50,709 bases of DNA from NCBI GenBank assembly GCA_045615885.1, contig JAZLFR010000078.1:1-50709 (forward strand), written 5' to 3'. This DNA comes from UBA1765 sp045615885 (lineage in GTDB: Bacteria > Fibrobacterota > Fibrobacteria > Fibrobacterales > Fibrobacteraceae). Each line of letters opens with the position of its first letter. Position 1 is the stretch's first letter. Of the stretch, positions 43,040 through 50,709 are shown piece after piece. The position numbers were made by a program, and so were the translations under genes. The notes beneath the pieces were generated by a model that saw nothing but the letters and a program-made list of their open reading frames with translations, did no database searches and was not told the DNA's origin.

Positions 43040-46000
43040 CTAGAATTCGTAGTTCAGGGCGAAAATGCCGTAGTAATCCCTGTATTCATCTGCGCGTGAA
43101 TCAGGACGGTAGTTGTAATATGCACCGAGAGTGTAATCGGAGTAGAAGTTGTTTGTGAAGTACACGCGCAAGTTGATGCTGCCGTCTATGTCGGCTTCAC
43201 TTTCGTTATCGCCTTCGCTGTGGCGGCGAATGAAGTCTTGCCTAAACGAGCCGTTCAGGGAAAGTTCCATGAATTCCTTTACGATCGGGAATTCCAGGGA
43301 TTCGGAAACAGTCCATTCGAATTCCTTCTGGGAATCGCGCTTGTACATCTTGTAGCGCGGTGTTACGGAGAATTCGTTGCGGAAGGAGTCGAACACGCTG
43401 ATCAGGGAAACTGGATAGCGCTGTTCAAAGTAGTCGCCGCTGTGGAAGTAGTAGCCGAGCAGGCCGTAAGTCTTGTTGCTAAAGTCGATGTCCTTGATCA
43501 GGCTGTCGTTTTCGAATTCGGAGAGGTCAGTGCGGTATGTCCATACGCCACCGACCTTGAATGTGTTCTTGTTGAGCTTGAGTGCAACTTCGAGTTCTGC
43601 GGTATGCTTGAGAAGCTTTTCTTCAAAACCGCCTGCAAGGAATTTTTCTTTTGAAAGGGCGTAGTAGTTTTCGAATCTTGCAGAGTCAACGGTAATCGTG
43701 TCGGAGCCTGCCGGAATGTCGATGACGCTATTGCCGGTTGGCTTGAACCAGGAGTCTTCATATACGCCGGATTCTGCAGAATAGCTGCCGTACAGGCGGG
43801 TCGGCTTGTTTCGTGTTCTGTAGTTGATTCCGTATTTTGCGGTTACCTGGAACATGCCTATGTTGAAAATGTTCTTGAGGCTTGCGTCGTTTACATATTG
43901 GGTTCTGTTTTCGTCAAGTTCATGCTGTTTCTTCCATTTATCGGAGGCTTCGCCAAAGAAGCCGACAGTAGTTCCTTCGCCCAGGCCGAACACGTTGTAT
44001 TGGTTGCCGTTGGCAGCATTTTCGATGTTAAGGTCGTAGGCGAGTGCGAGCTTCCAGAATTTGAGGATTTTCTGGTCAATGTTCAAACCGAATTCACGGG
44101 CATTGGAAAGCTGGTCAGGGGAGCCTGCGCTGTAGAATTCGGCTCCGGTAAACTTGAAGTGTGCGGCAATCGCCGTGCTCTTGCCGACCCAGCGGAGCGA
44201 TGCTGCGGCAGCAATGTTATCGCCGTCCCAGTCAGAAATGTCTGAATCTGCAATTTCTCCACTCTTGAAGTTCGATTGAACCTTCTTTGCTTCTGCAAGA
44301 AGCTTGCGAAGCTGGTTGCGCATTTCAGAAGGAGTCATGGCCGTGTTGTCGCCAAAAATTTCTTCAAGCTGTGCTGTCGTAAGCTGTGCAACCTTGTTTG
44401 GATCGTTCATCAACTTGCGGAGTAGTGCGAAGTTGGTTACAGAAAGACCTTCGCTTGTAAATACCTTGTTGATGGCCCTCTGCTTAAGAACGTCTGCTGT
44501 GTCTGCTGCGCCAAAAGCGATTTGACCGTTGAGTTCAATGTCGCCTGGCCAGAACAACCAGTTACCGTCTGCAAAGAATGTCTTGGAGTCGACGAGAAGG
44601 TTTGCCGTGTTCCTGTCCTTGGACATGCCGTCGCGAAGAATCGGGTCCTCCTGGAAAGACTTGCTTCCGATGAAGCCGAGGGTTCCGTTAAAGCGGCGGT
44701 GCATGTTCCAGGTGAGCTTGCCACCGGCGAGAACTTCCTGGCCCTCGCCTTCGCCGTCTTCAATGTAGTCCCTGTAAATGTCGGGGTTCTTGTCACCTAC
44801 AAGCTTTGGCTTGTTGGTTTCGCCCGCGAACAGGGACAGCACGAACATCGGCTGGCCGCTGGAAATTTTGAAGAGGTTCAGGTCATATGTTGCACCGAAC
44901 AAGTCCGTGCCGGAAAGGTATGTTTCGCCTGCAGAAATGTAGGAGTCTCCCAAGGATACTTTTTGCAGGGAATCCGTATATGTCAAGTTGAGCGTGTTGA
45001 CATTGAATTCGTTCCAGTGGTCGCTGGAGAAGTTTGCTGAAAATTCAAGTGTACGACCTTCCGGGGATTCAAGTTTCAGGTAGGTGCTGTAATCAGCAAA
45101 AAGTCCCGGTGTCTGGAAGTAGTTTTCGTAGCGGTCCTTGCGCGATACAGTGTCTGCACCGGCAACATATGCTTCGCCCGAGTAGTTGTGGCGGGTGCGC
45201 ACAAGATGGTAGCCAACCTGGCTTGCAACATTACCGGTCAAGCTCCAGCGCTTTTCTTCTGTAACAACCGGTGCCGCAGCTTCAACGGGCTTGAATTGCT
45301 TTGCATATTCGTTGGACGGCTCTTCCGGAAGAGCCATCGCAAGGGCAAAGGCACCGTTTGTCAAATCCAATTCGTTTTTCTTGAAAACAGGTTTCAAAGC
45401 ATCGCTTGGCAAGTCTTCTGCAATGTAGCCAACCTTGTTGTTTTCTACCGTAGAATTGTTTTCGCGGATTGCGTTGTTGCCAAGGTCGAGAATGCCGTAT
45501 TCATTGCCTTCGATCTTGGAAGATTCAATGGAAACTTCGGAACCTTGCCCTGCAAGAATTGCGACTTTGTTGCCCTTGAAAATTGCAGCGTCAAGCTCAA
45601 CGCTTGCGTTTTCGCTTGTGCGGATTGCGGCACCCGTGCCATCGGTGAAATTTGAATTCTGCACATTGACATTTGAAGCCTTTGCAAACACACCGGCACT
45701 TGTGAATTTGCTTACATCGGAATTGCGCAGGTCGACTGCACCATTTTCTACGGCAACGGCAATGTCGGCTCCTTCAATCTGCACAAAGTTCAGGTCAGCT
45801 CTTTCGGCACCGGTAATGGAGATGCCGTTCCACTTTTTTCCTTCTTCCTTAGCAAGAAGTTTTACCGTGTTGCCGTCTTCACCGGCGATTGTGAACGTAC
45901 CGCCATGCACATTGATGCCAGCACCTTCGGCAAATTTGATTGTTACGCCGCCCGCAATAACGAGAGACTTGCCTGCAGGAACATCAATTACATCTGTTAC

Positions 46001-46498
46001 AAGGTAAGGGTCTGTATCTGCCTTCACGAAACCGGAGGTGGCTGGCAATGGCTTGTAGGTTTCCTGTACAGGGGAAGCTTCCGCAGTCGTTTGCTTTGTC
46101 TGTTCTGGCTGTTGCGCCTGTTCTGCCAGCAGAGCCTGCTCAGCTTGTTGTGTTTGCTCGGCTTGTTCCGCCTGCTGCACTTGTTCGGTCTGTTGTGCAG
46201 GCTGTTCTTCCGTTGGTGCTTGAACAGTTTCTTCTGGCTGTGCGGGTTCCTGTGGAGCAGTTTCTGCAATGGCTTGTTGCTGCGGCTCTGTTTGCGGAAC
46301 TTCAGCTTGTTCAGCTGGTGCAGGTTGAGCCTGTTGAACTGTTTCTGCAGATTCCGTTGCCGGCTGTGTCGGCTGGATTATTTCTGCAGGTTGAGTTGCT
46401 GCCGGTTGGACTGCGGCCGAGTCTGCAGTTTGTGCGAAGGCAATGCTTGCGGCAACGGTTGTAAGGAGTGCGAAATTTTTCATAAATCTAGACTTCAT
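43040..46498 (-). CDS. outer-membrane protein: Q/E/A/P-rich linker, right-handed beta-helix, beta-barrel
   Basis: The 1152-residue protein has a signal peptide (MKNFALLTTVAASIAFA after five extra residues), a low-complexity linker at about 23-145 rich in Gln, Ala, Glu and Pro (EQAEQTQQAEQ), a parallel beta-helix at about 150-370 with short repeats (VDLRNSDVSKF, VNVQNSNFTDGTGAAIRTS, VSIESSKIEGNEYGILDL), and from about 425 a long series of amphipathic strands ending YYGIFALNYEF, with the terminal Phe of a beta-barrel. The linker and helix are probably periplasmic. The ATG overlaps the upstream stop as TAATG. The domain order is unusual; a role in assembling or anchoring the giant downstream protein is an inference. 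Confidence 0.8.
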   Translation of the reverse strand: MKSRFMKNFALLTTVAASIAFAQTADSAAVQPAATQPAEIIQPTQPATESAETVQQAQPAPAEQAEVPQTEPQQQAIAETAPQEPAQPEETVQAPTEEQPAQQTEQVQQAEQAEQTQQAEQALLAEQAQQPEQTKQTTAEASPVQETYKPLPATSGFVKADTDPYLVTDVIDVPAGKSLVIAGGVTIKFAEGAGINVHGGTFTIAGEDGNTVKLLAKEEGKKWNGISITGAERADLNFVQIEGADIAVAVENGAVDLRNSDVSKFTSAGVFAKASNVNVQNSNFTDGTGAAIRTSENASVELDAAIFKGNKVAILAGQGSEVSIESSKIEGNEYGILDLGNNAIRENNSTVENNKVGYIAEDLPSDALKPVFKKNELDLTNGAFALAMALPEEPSNEYAKQFKPVEAAAPVVTEEKRWSLTGNVASQVGYHLVRTRHNYSGEAYVAGADTVSRKDRYENYFQTPGLFADYSTYLKLESPEGRTLEFSANFSSDHWNEFNVNTLNLTYTDSLQKVSLGDSYISAGETYLSGTDLFGATYDLNLFKISSGQPMFVLSLFAGETNKPKLVGDKNPDIYRDYIEDGEGEGQEVLAGGKLTWNMHRRFNGTLGFIGSKSFQEDPILRDGMSKDRNTANLLVDSKTFFADGNWLFWPGDIELNGQIAFGAADTADVLKQRAINKVFTSEGLSVTNFALLRKLMNDPNKVAQLTTAQLEEIFGDNTAMTPSEMRNQLRKLLAEAKKVQSNFKSGEIADSDISDWDGDNIAAAASLRWVGKSTAIAAHFKFTGAEFYSAGSPDQLSNAREFGLNIDQKILKFWKLALAYDLNIENAANGNQYNVFGLGEGTTVGFFGEASDKWKKQHELDENRTQYVNDASLKNIFNIGMFQVTAKYGINYRTRNKPTRLYGSYSAESGVYEDSWFKPTGNSVIDIPAGSDTITVDSARFENYYALSKEKFLAGGFEEKLLKHTAELEVALKLNKNTFKVGGVWTYRTDLSEFENDSLIKDIDFSNKTYGLLGYYFHSGDYFEQRYPVSLISVFDSFRNEFSVTPRYKMYKRDSQKEFEWTVSESLEFPIVKEFMELSLNGSFRQDFIRRHSEGDNESEADIDGSINLRVYFTNNFYSDYTLGAYYNYRPDSRADEYRDYYGIFALNYEF

Positions 46499-48366
46499 TA
46501 GCGCACCTCGTAAATTTTCTTGGCCTTGGCTGTGTTGCCGCTCTTGCCGATTACTTCAATGTCGAATTCGTTCTTTCCGCTCTTGCTCAAGGTAACTGGA
46601 ATTTCATAATCCAGGGTATGGATTTGAGATTTCGTTTCTTGAAGAATTGGCTTGCCGTTCTGCTTCACAATGACCTTATACAGATTGTTCGGGTCGTTCT
46701 TCGGTTCCTTGACGGAGAATCTCAAATTCTTGGTGATGACTTCACTTCTGTGAGGAGGTGGGGGAGGAACTAGTAGAGCTTCCTTGTTGCTGCCTTTTGC
46801 GTTGCCTTCGACTTTGATTGTGATGTTGTTCTTTGGATAGCAACCGAGAGTCTTGGATACGGAGGATGTGTTGCCTGCCAGGTCTTCGGCCTTGAATTCA
46901 TAGTCGAAAGAACCTTCCCTCAAGGCAACGGTAATGTTTGCCTCATTTCTGTTTTTAAGCGTCTTTTGGGTGCCCTGCATGTCGTCGACCATGTTTGTGA
47001 AAATAACGATGTCATCCTTGATGCCTTTCACAGAAAGGTTTGCAGAGCAAGCCAGGGAATCGTAGGAGTTGAACTGCACGATAGGCGCGTTCTGGTTCAC
47101 CGCTTGGCAAGTTTTGCTTACATTCAGATCGATGTTTTTGACTTGCTTGGTGTTGCTTGAAGTAAATGTCACTGTTGCCTTCGTTTCGTTCCAAAGTCCG
47201 TTTTCGTCATTCAGTAGGAACTTATGGCTGAAGCCATGGACGGAGCCGTCTGCAACCTTGAGCAAGTTTTCGGACTTGAAGTTCTGGCCGATCGTCAAGA
47301 TGATGGAGGCGTTCGGGTCGGTGGTCAGGTAGGAGCCTTCGATCACCAGGCCGTCGTTGCAAATCGTTGCAGGGGACTGTGTTGCGAGGTTGAAAGCGTC
47401 ACCGATATTTTCTTCAACAACAGCCGGGTTGTAGTAAGTTGTGAAGGTGCCGCATGCAAAGGAAACTTTGTTGACGGAGCAAATCAATTCGAATTTCTTT
47501 TCTCCAATGCTTATGCCGTCGAGGGATACAGGCAATGCGAACTCTCCTGTTTCGGACGGCGGAAGTGTTTCTCCATAAAGCTGGAGCGAAACCTGTGCAG
47601 GACACTGGCCCTTGAGGATTATGCTGCTTTCCGTAGTTGTGTCGGCAAGCATGTCCAGGTTGCATTTGACATTCTGTGCTTCGAGCTGCTGCTTTGCCTG
47701 GAATGTCGAGTCGTCATGCCTGATTTTTTCAATCAAGGCGTCTTCGTCCAGGTCTTCCTTCGTTACCAAGTTTACTAGGCGCTTCATGAATACGGCGTTA
47801 CCGGAAGAAGGCAGGTCCAGTACATGCGGTTTGCCTTTCTTGCGCTTGAAGAAGGACTGGCCGCCTTTGATTGTAACCGTCTCGTCACCAGTCGTGATTT
47901 CAAGTGCGCCCTCTTCAAGGCCAGAAACCAGGTTGTCGTCTTCGTTGCTGATGCCACCCTTCGTACCGCGGATAGCTGCTACAGCGGTGCCTGTCTTGAA
48001 TTTGAACGTAGATTTTTCATTTTGTTTTTGCACAGAGAAGGCGAGTCGGCCGCTTTGCACATCGACAGTAGTCTTGAATGCTCCGTTTTCTTCAAGGAGG
48101 TCAGAAAGTACTACAAGAGATTTTTCCGTTACCGTGATTACGCTACCGTCCGGGAAACCAAGCACAGTTTCGGATTCTTCTCCAGTCTTGATTTTATCGG
48201 AGTTGAAAAACTTTTCGTTAACGCGAAGTTGTTTCCAGTTTGCGTCTTTGTCTTTTTGCCTTGTGACTTCGCCGAGAACGGAACGAACTTTACCGGCAGA
48301 AGGTGCTGCGTAGCTTGCTGCAACAAATGCGAGCAGAGTTAAAGTAAGGAATGAAACTTTTCGCAT
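46498..48366 (-). CDS. FecR-domain secreted protein with Ig-like repeats
   Basis: The 622-residue protein has a signal peptide (MRKVSFLTLTLLAFVAASYA). A FecR domain at about 25-190 contains GEVTRQKDKDANWKQL, FPDGSVITVTEKSLVVL and the hallmark GTAVAAIRGTKGG. Several immunoglobulin-like or beta-sandwich units follow from about 230 to 530, then a five-proline stretch (VPPPPPHR) near 533, and a final sandwich domain. There is no membrane helix after the signal peptide. It lacks the sigma factor and TonB receptor partners of classical FecR, so it is more likely a structural or sensing periplasmic protein. It is the first gene of the three-gene operon ending at 35929. Confidence 0.85.
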   Translation of the reverse strand: MRKVSFLTLTLLAFVAASYAAPSAGKVRSVLGEVTRQKDKDANWKQLRVNEKFFNSDKIKTGEESETVLGFPDGSVITVTEKSLVVLSDLLEENGAFKTTVDVQSGRLAFSVQKQNEKSTFKFKTGTAVAAIRGTKGGISNEDDNLVSGLEEGALEITTGDETVTIKGGQSFFKRKKGKPHVLDLPSSGNAVFMKRLVNLVTKEDLDEDALIEKIRHDDSTFQAKQQLEAQNVKCNLDMLADTTTESSIILKGQCPAQVSLQLYGETLPPSETGEFALPVSLDGISIGEKKFELICSVNKVSFACGTFTTYYNPAVVEENIGDAFNLATQSPATICNDGLVIEGSYLTTDPNASIILTIGQNFKSENLLKVADGSVHGFSHKFLLNDENGLWNETKATVTFTSSNTKQVKNIDLNVSKTCQAVNQNAPIVQFNSYDSLACSANLSVKGIKDDIVIFTNMVDDMQGTQKTLKNRNEANITVALREGSFDYEFKAEDLAGNTSSVSKTLGCYPKNNITIKVEGNAKGSNKEALLVPPPPPHRSEVITKNLRFSVKEPKNDPNNLYKVIVKQNGKPILQETKSQIHTLDYEIPVTLSKSGKNEFDIEVIGKSGNTAKAKKIYEVR

Positions 48367-48490
48367 AATCTTTAAAATTGTTGGTTTGAAAGAAAATTTT
48401 TTTTAAAGATAGGAGTTTTTTGCTGCGTTAATTTCTGTTTTCTTTTCCGAATGAGCTTAAAATAAGTATACAATTTTTGTGATTTTTATA

Positions 48491-48517
48491 TAACTCATTG
48501 TGTGTCAACGAGTTACG
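48491..48517. repeat. near-palindromic 27-base repeat, copy 2
   Basis: TAACTC (48491-48496) pairs with GAGTTA (48510-48515). On the minus strand the sequence matches 9104-9130 at 23 of 27 positions. It lies about 125 bases before the FecR gene start, between that gene and the upstream terminator. Between them on the minus strand, TATCTTTA at about 48400 is a possible promoter word. Confidence 0.5.
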
Positions 48518-48527
48518 AAAAAATGTC

Positions 48528-48568
48528 AAAAAAAACAAAAAAAAGCCCTCCCGGCGGGGGAGAGCTTT
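48528..48568 (-). terminator. rho-independent terminator of the rlmN operon
   Basis: On the minus strand an 11-bp stem with one mismatch (AAAGCTCTCCC with GGGAGGGCTTT, loop CCGCC) is followed by a long T-rich run. It separates the methyltransferase gene from the FecR operon. Confidence 0.85.
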
Positions 48569-48587
48569 GAAATTTACAATTTTGGAA

Positions 48588-49211
48588 TTATTCCTGCGGT
48601 TTCTTGAGCAGCCAGAATTCTTCCTTGCCTTCGCGGCCCGGCAAGCTGTTTGTTACCGGGATGCGTTCAACGATATCAAAGATGCCGTCGAGGCGGGCCA
48701 TGAGTTCGCCTTCGCTGGTTGCGTGCGGAGGGCCCTTCATGGTGCTGTCGTTGCAGAGCGGTGACATGAGGATAATGAGAACGCCGTCGTCCTTCATCAT
48801 GCGATAGCACATTTCAAAGAATTCGTCGCGGCGGCCCGGGTGAATTGCATTGAATGTACCGTAGTCATAGATTATGTCGAATGTTTCGCCGCCCTTCTTA
48901 GGGTCCTTCGGAGAAAGGTTGAACAAGTCGAGGTCGAGCGAACGGATATTCTTGTACGTGCGTGAAAGCTTATCGAGGGCATCGACCGACGTGGGGCAGA
49001 AATCCACAGCGAGAACATCATGTCCGCGCTTGGCCCAAGCTTCGGCATCGTAGCCGTAGGCTGCGCCAGGGACGAGAACGCTACCGCTCTTTGGGCAAGA
49101 CGGATTTTCAAAGAAGTCGAGAAGGGCAGGCGTTGCCTTTCCGGCATTCCAGTAATCCTTACCCTTGGAGTAGAGTGATTCCCAGAAATCAGGCAGATTC
49201 TGTGTGAGCAT
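48588..49211 (-). CDS. SAM-dependent methyltransferase, TPMT-like family
   Basis: The 207-residue protein begins MLTQNLPDFWESLYSKGK, typical of the thiopurine methyltransferase-like family, with DYWNAGKATPALLDFF. It has the class I SAM motif GSVLVPGAAYGYDAEAWA, an acidic strand-end residue in VLAVDFCPTSVDAL, and IYDYGTFNAIHP. The natural substrate is unknown; relatives methylate thiols, selenium or halide compounds. The start at 49211 has AAGGAAAAACCG before it and lies 23 bases inside the rlmN 3' end, so translation is probably coupled. A further in-frame ATG at 49241 is deeper in rlmN and less likely. Confidence 0.88.
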   Translation of the reverse strand: MLTQNLPDFWESLYSKGKDYWNAGKATPALLDFFENPSCPKSGSVLVPGAAYGYDAEAWAKRGHDVLAVDFCPTSVDALDKLSRTYKNIRSLDLDLFNLSPKDPKKGGETFDIIYDYGTFNAIHPGRRDEFFEMCYRMMKDDGVLIILMSPLCNDSTMKGPPHATSEGELMARLDGIFDIVERIPVTNSLPGREGKEEFWLLKKPQE

Positions 49212-50283
49212 CGGTTTTTCCTTGTTTGTTTTTGTACGCAAGCTGTCCGCAGGCTGCTAGAATGTCGCGGCCACGCGGGTTGCGTATAGTGATTTGGACT
49301 TCCGCAGCGCGGACAGTTTCCAAAAAGCGGTCAACTTCATCTTGAGTCGGGGCGTGGAGCGTCGGGTCGTCGCCATCGTTCAAGACGATTGCATTCACCT
49401 TCACGCGGCGCGGCGCGCAAATGCGGATGAGTTCCTTTGCGGCCTGCGGGGTGCAGGTAATATTCTGGATAAGCACAAATTCAAATGTCACATGCTTATC
49501 GGTTCTACGAATGTATTCGTCAATAGCCTCAAGCAATTTTTCGATAGGCCAAACCTTGTTTACCGGCATCACGGAGGAGCGGTATTCATTGTTTGTGCTA
49601 TTGAGGCTGACTGCAAGGCAGCACGGCGTGTTGCGGTCTACGAGTTCCTTGATTTTAGGAACAACGCCAGAGGTGCTGACAGTCATGCGGTCGCGGCCAA
49701 GGTTGAAAAGCTTCTGGTTGTGCAGGGTGCAGCAAACACGGTGTACATGTTCGATGTTGTTGAGCGGTTCGCCCATGCCCATGAAGATGATGTTTGTGAC
49801 TGTTGCCTGTTTGTTGTCTTTCGACTTTGCGCCGATGCTTTTCAAATACCAGTTGACGCGGATTATTTCTTCGAGGATTTCACCGGCTTCAAGATTGCGG
49901 GTAAAGCCCATCTTTGCAGTGCGGCAGAAGGCGCAGTTCTGTGCGCAGCCGACCTGCGTAGAAACGCAAACGGAATAGCGACCGTTCGCTGGAATCAAAA
50001 CCGTTTCGATATGGTGACCGTCGTGGGTTTCGTAGAGCCATTTCACTGTGCCGTCTACGGATTCCATGCGGTTGGCTTCTGTAAGGGAAGTGATTCTGAA
50101 GGTTTCCTTCAGCTTTTCGCGAAGGGCCGGCTTGAGCTGTTCCATTTCGTCAAAAGAGGCAACCTGGCCGCAAAAAAGGCGGTTGCGAATCTGGTCTGCA
50201 CGGAACGGCTTTTCATCAATGCTGCGGAGCCAGCACTTCAGTTCGTCTTCAGTCAGCGATTTAATGTCTTTAAAATATTCCAC
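49189..50283 (-). CDS. rlmN: 23S rRNA (adenine2503-C2)-methyltransferase
   Basis: The 364-residue radical-SAM enzyme has the cluster motif CAQNCAFC (Cys113, Cys117, Cys120) followed by RTAKMGFTRNL, the partner Cys106 in YSVCVSTQVG, and the methyl-carrying Cys345 in ILAACGQLA. GMGEPLNN and SLNSTNNEYRSSVMPVNK are also typical. It methylates C2 of A2503 in 23S rRNA (and A37 of some tRNAs), which affects ribosome accuracy. The start codon is GTG, eight bases after a TATATTTG element, with no Shine-Dalgarno site. It is the first gene of a pair with the TPMT-like methyltransferase. Confidence 0.96.
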   Translation of the reverse strand: MEYFKDIKSLTEDELKCWLRSIDEKPFRADQIRNRLFCGQVASFDEMEQLKPALREKLKETFRITSLTEANRMESVDGTVKWLYETHDGHHIETVLIPANGRYSVCVSTQVGCAQNCAFCRTAKMGFTRNLEAGEILEEIIRVNWYLKSIGAKSKDNKQATVTNIIFMGMGEPLNNIEHVHRVCCTLHNQKLFNLGRDRMTVSTSGVVPKIKELVDRNTPCCLAVSLNSTNNEYRSSVMPVNKVWPIEKLLEAIDEYIRRTDKHVTFEFVLIQNITCTPQAAKELIRICAPRRVKVNAIVLNDGDDPTLHAPTQDEVDRFLETVRAAEVQITIRNPRGRDILAACGQLAYKNKQGKTDAHTESA

Positions 50284-50299
50284 AATTGGCTCAAATATA
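50284..50299 (-). promoter_or_regulatory. promoter element TATATTTG before rlmN
   Basis: TATATTTG (50292-50299, minus strand) then AGCCAATT leads directly to the GTG start. The spacing equals that before the activase gene at 18339 and suggests a leader of only a few bases. Confidence 0.5.
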
Positions 50300-50382
50300 G
50301 CAAAAATGTGGAAAAAAGCAATACTAGAAAACTCTCAAGAAAAAGAAAGGGGTATTTGTAAAAAAAAGTAATTTGTAGGCTG

Positions 50383-50709
50383 TCGGGAGTCAGGAGTCAG
50401 GGGGCAGGAGTCAGGTCGTTCGCTACGCTCACTTATAGACGGAAGACGGAAGTTAAGATATAAGAAGACAGAGGACAGAAGACAGAGGACAGAAGACAGA
50501 AGACAGAGGACAGGGAACAGAAAACAGAAGTCAGAAGTTGGAAGACTGAAGCTAGTAACTAATAAACTAATTCGGACATCAGCCTACAGCCGACAACACT
50601 GGAAATCAACATTCACTATACCCTAGACCCTGAACCCTATCCTCTAAAACAATGGAATTTAACAATCCTCTTTCGTCTTTCGTCTACCAGCGAAGCGGTC
50701 TTTCGTCTA
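50383..50709 (+). repeat. composite heptad element, locus 4 (runs off the window)
   Basis: No gene is visible from 50300 to the end. GGAGTCA-type words begin at 50386, 50393, 50400 and 50407. ACAG begins every seven bases from 50468 to 50524 (nine copies), then TCAG at 50531. ACTAA words follow around 50557-50570, then the CAGCCTACAGCCGACA block at 50580-50595, the linker ending CAACATTC, CCCTA-type words at 50621, 50628, 50635 and 50642, TCGT at 50673 and 50680, the hairpin word ACCAGCGAAGCGGT at 50686-50699, and TCGT at 50703. The order matches locus 2 except that the CCCTA block comes before the TCGT block. A plus-strand gene probably starts just beyond the window (inference). Confidence 0.7.

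Noticed and set aside
46480..46498. Separate short gene at the TAATG junction between the FecR and barrel genes
   Set aside because: The junction is an ordinary translational coupling overlap of one base; both flanking frames are complete.
50621..50648. CCCTAGA-type heptads resemble plant-type telomere repeats (CCCTAAA)
   Set aside because: They are degenerate, only four units, embedded among other heptad families and within a bacterial intergenic region, so neither a telomere nor eukaryotic contamination is indicated.

Overview
This window looks like a chromosomal segment of a Fibrobacter-type anaerobe (phylum Fibrobacterota, FCB group). The assignment is an inference from content: a PorU-like gingipain-fold peptidase and a giant protein with a type IX secretion (T9SS) C-terminal sorting domain, glycogen metabolism (glgB), an intracellular GH8 exo-oligoxylanase, a 1476-residue fused 2-hydroxyacyl-CoA dehydratase activator typical of strict anaerobes, and Bacteroidota-like TAnnTTTG promoter elements placed so close to start codons that several mRNAs may have almost no leader. 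No tRNA, rRNA, CRISPR array or complete insertion sequence was seen.

Layout. 1-1600: the cut 5' end of an IS3-type element, an AAA_14/DUF4143 ATPase gene with three 33-bp iterons upstream, and a second IS-like terminus. 1989-7721 (+): a secreted protein of unknown function, the PorU-like C25 peptidase and a polytopic membrane protein; the terminator of this run lies inside the 3' end of the convergent TatD-type gene. 7724-12972 (-): TatD-like hydrolase, small outer-membrane barrel protein, a three-gene polar amino acid ABC importer, and a membrane-bound diguanylate cyclase. 13400-25890: a small unknown protein, the giant activase, purF, an acetolactate-synthase-like ThDP enzyme, a second PurF paralogue with a degenerate glutaminase site, and glgB. 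26019-34533: an unknown protein, a GH8-MATE gene pair, a PAS-only membrane protein, a Wzi-like barrel, a small helical protein, aqpZ and a GerW/YtfJ-like protein. 34632-48366 (-): two small unknown genes, then a tight three-gene surface operon (FecR-domain protein, beta-helix/beta-barrel outer-membrane protein, 2366-residue repeat protein with T9SS signal). 48588-50283 (-): rlmN overlapping a TPMT-like methyltransferase.

The most unusual signal is not a gene. Four intergenic stretches (about 1877-1988, 13001-13399, 34081-34190 and 50383-50709) are built from degenerate words on a strict 7-base lattice. Several word families (ACAGAAG, ACTAATA, CAGCCGA, CTCTCGT, CCTAAAT, GGAGTCA types) follow one another in nearly the same order, with a small hairpin between CGTCT words. 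At three loci the array ends within 4 to 17 bases of the start codon of a plus-strand gene; the fourth runs off the window. This looks like a dispersed composite promoter-proximal heptad element. Cyanobacterial STRR heptamers are the closest comparison I know. A second small repeat family, a 27-base near-palindrome, occurs at 9104-9130 and 48491-48517.

How the genes work together: the T9SS sortase candidate, the T9SS cargo protein and the outer-membrane barrels all concern the cell surface. The exo-oligoxylanase, branching enzyme, aquaporin and amino acid importer fit a fibre-degrading anaerobe that takes up oligosaccharides and stores glycogen. purF and its paralogue flank the ThDP enzyme but are separated from it by promoters and a strong bidirectional terminator.
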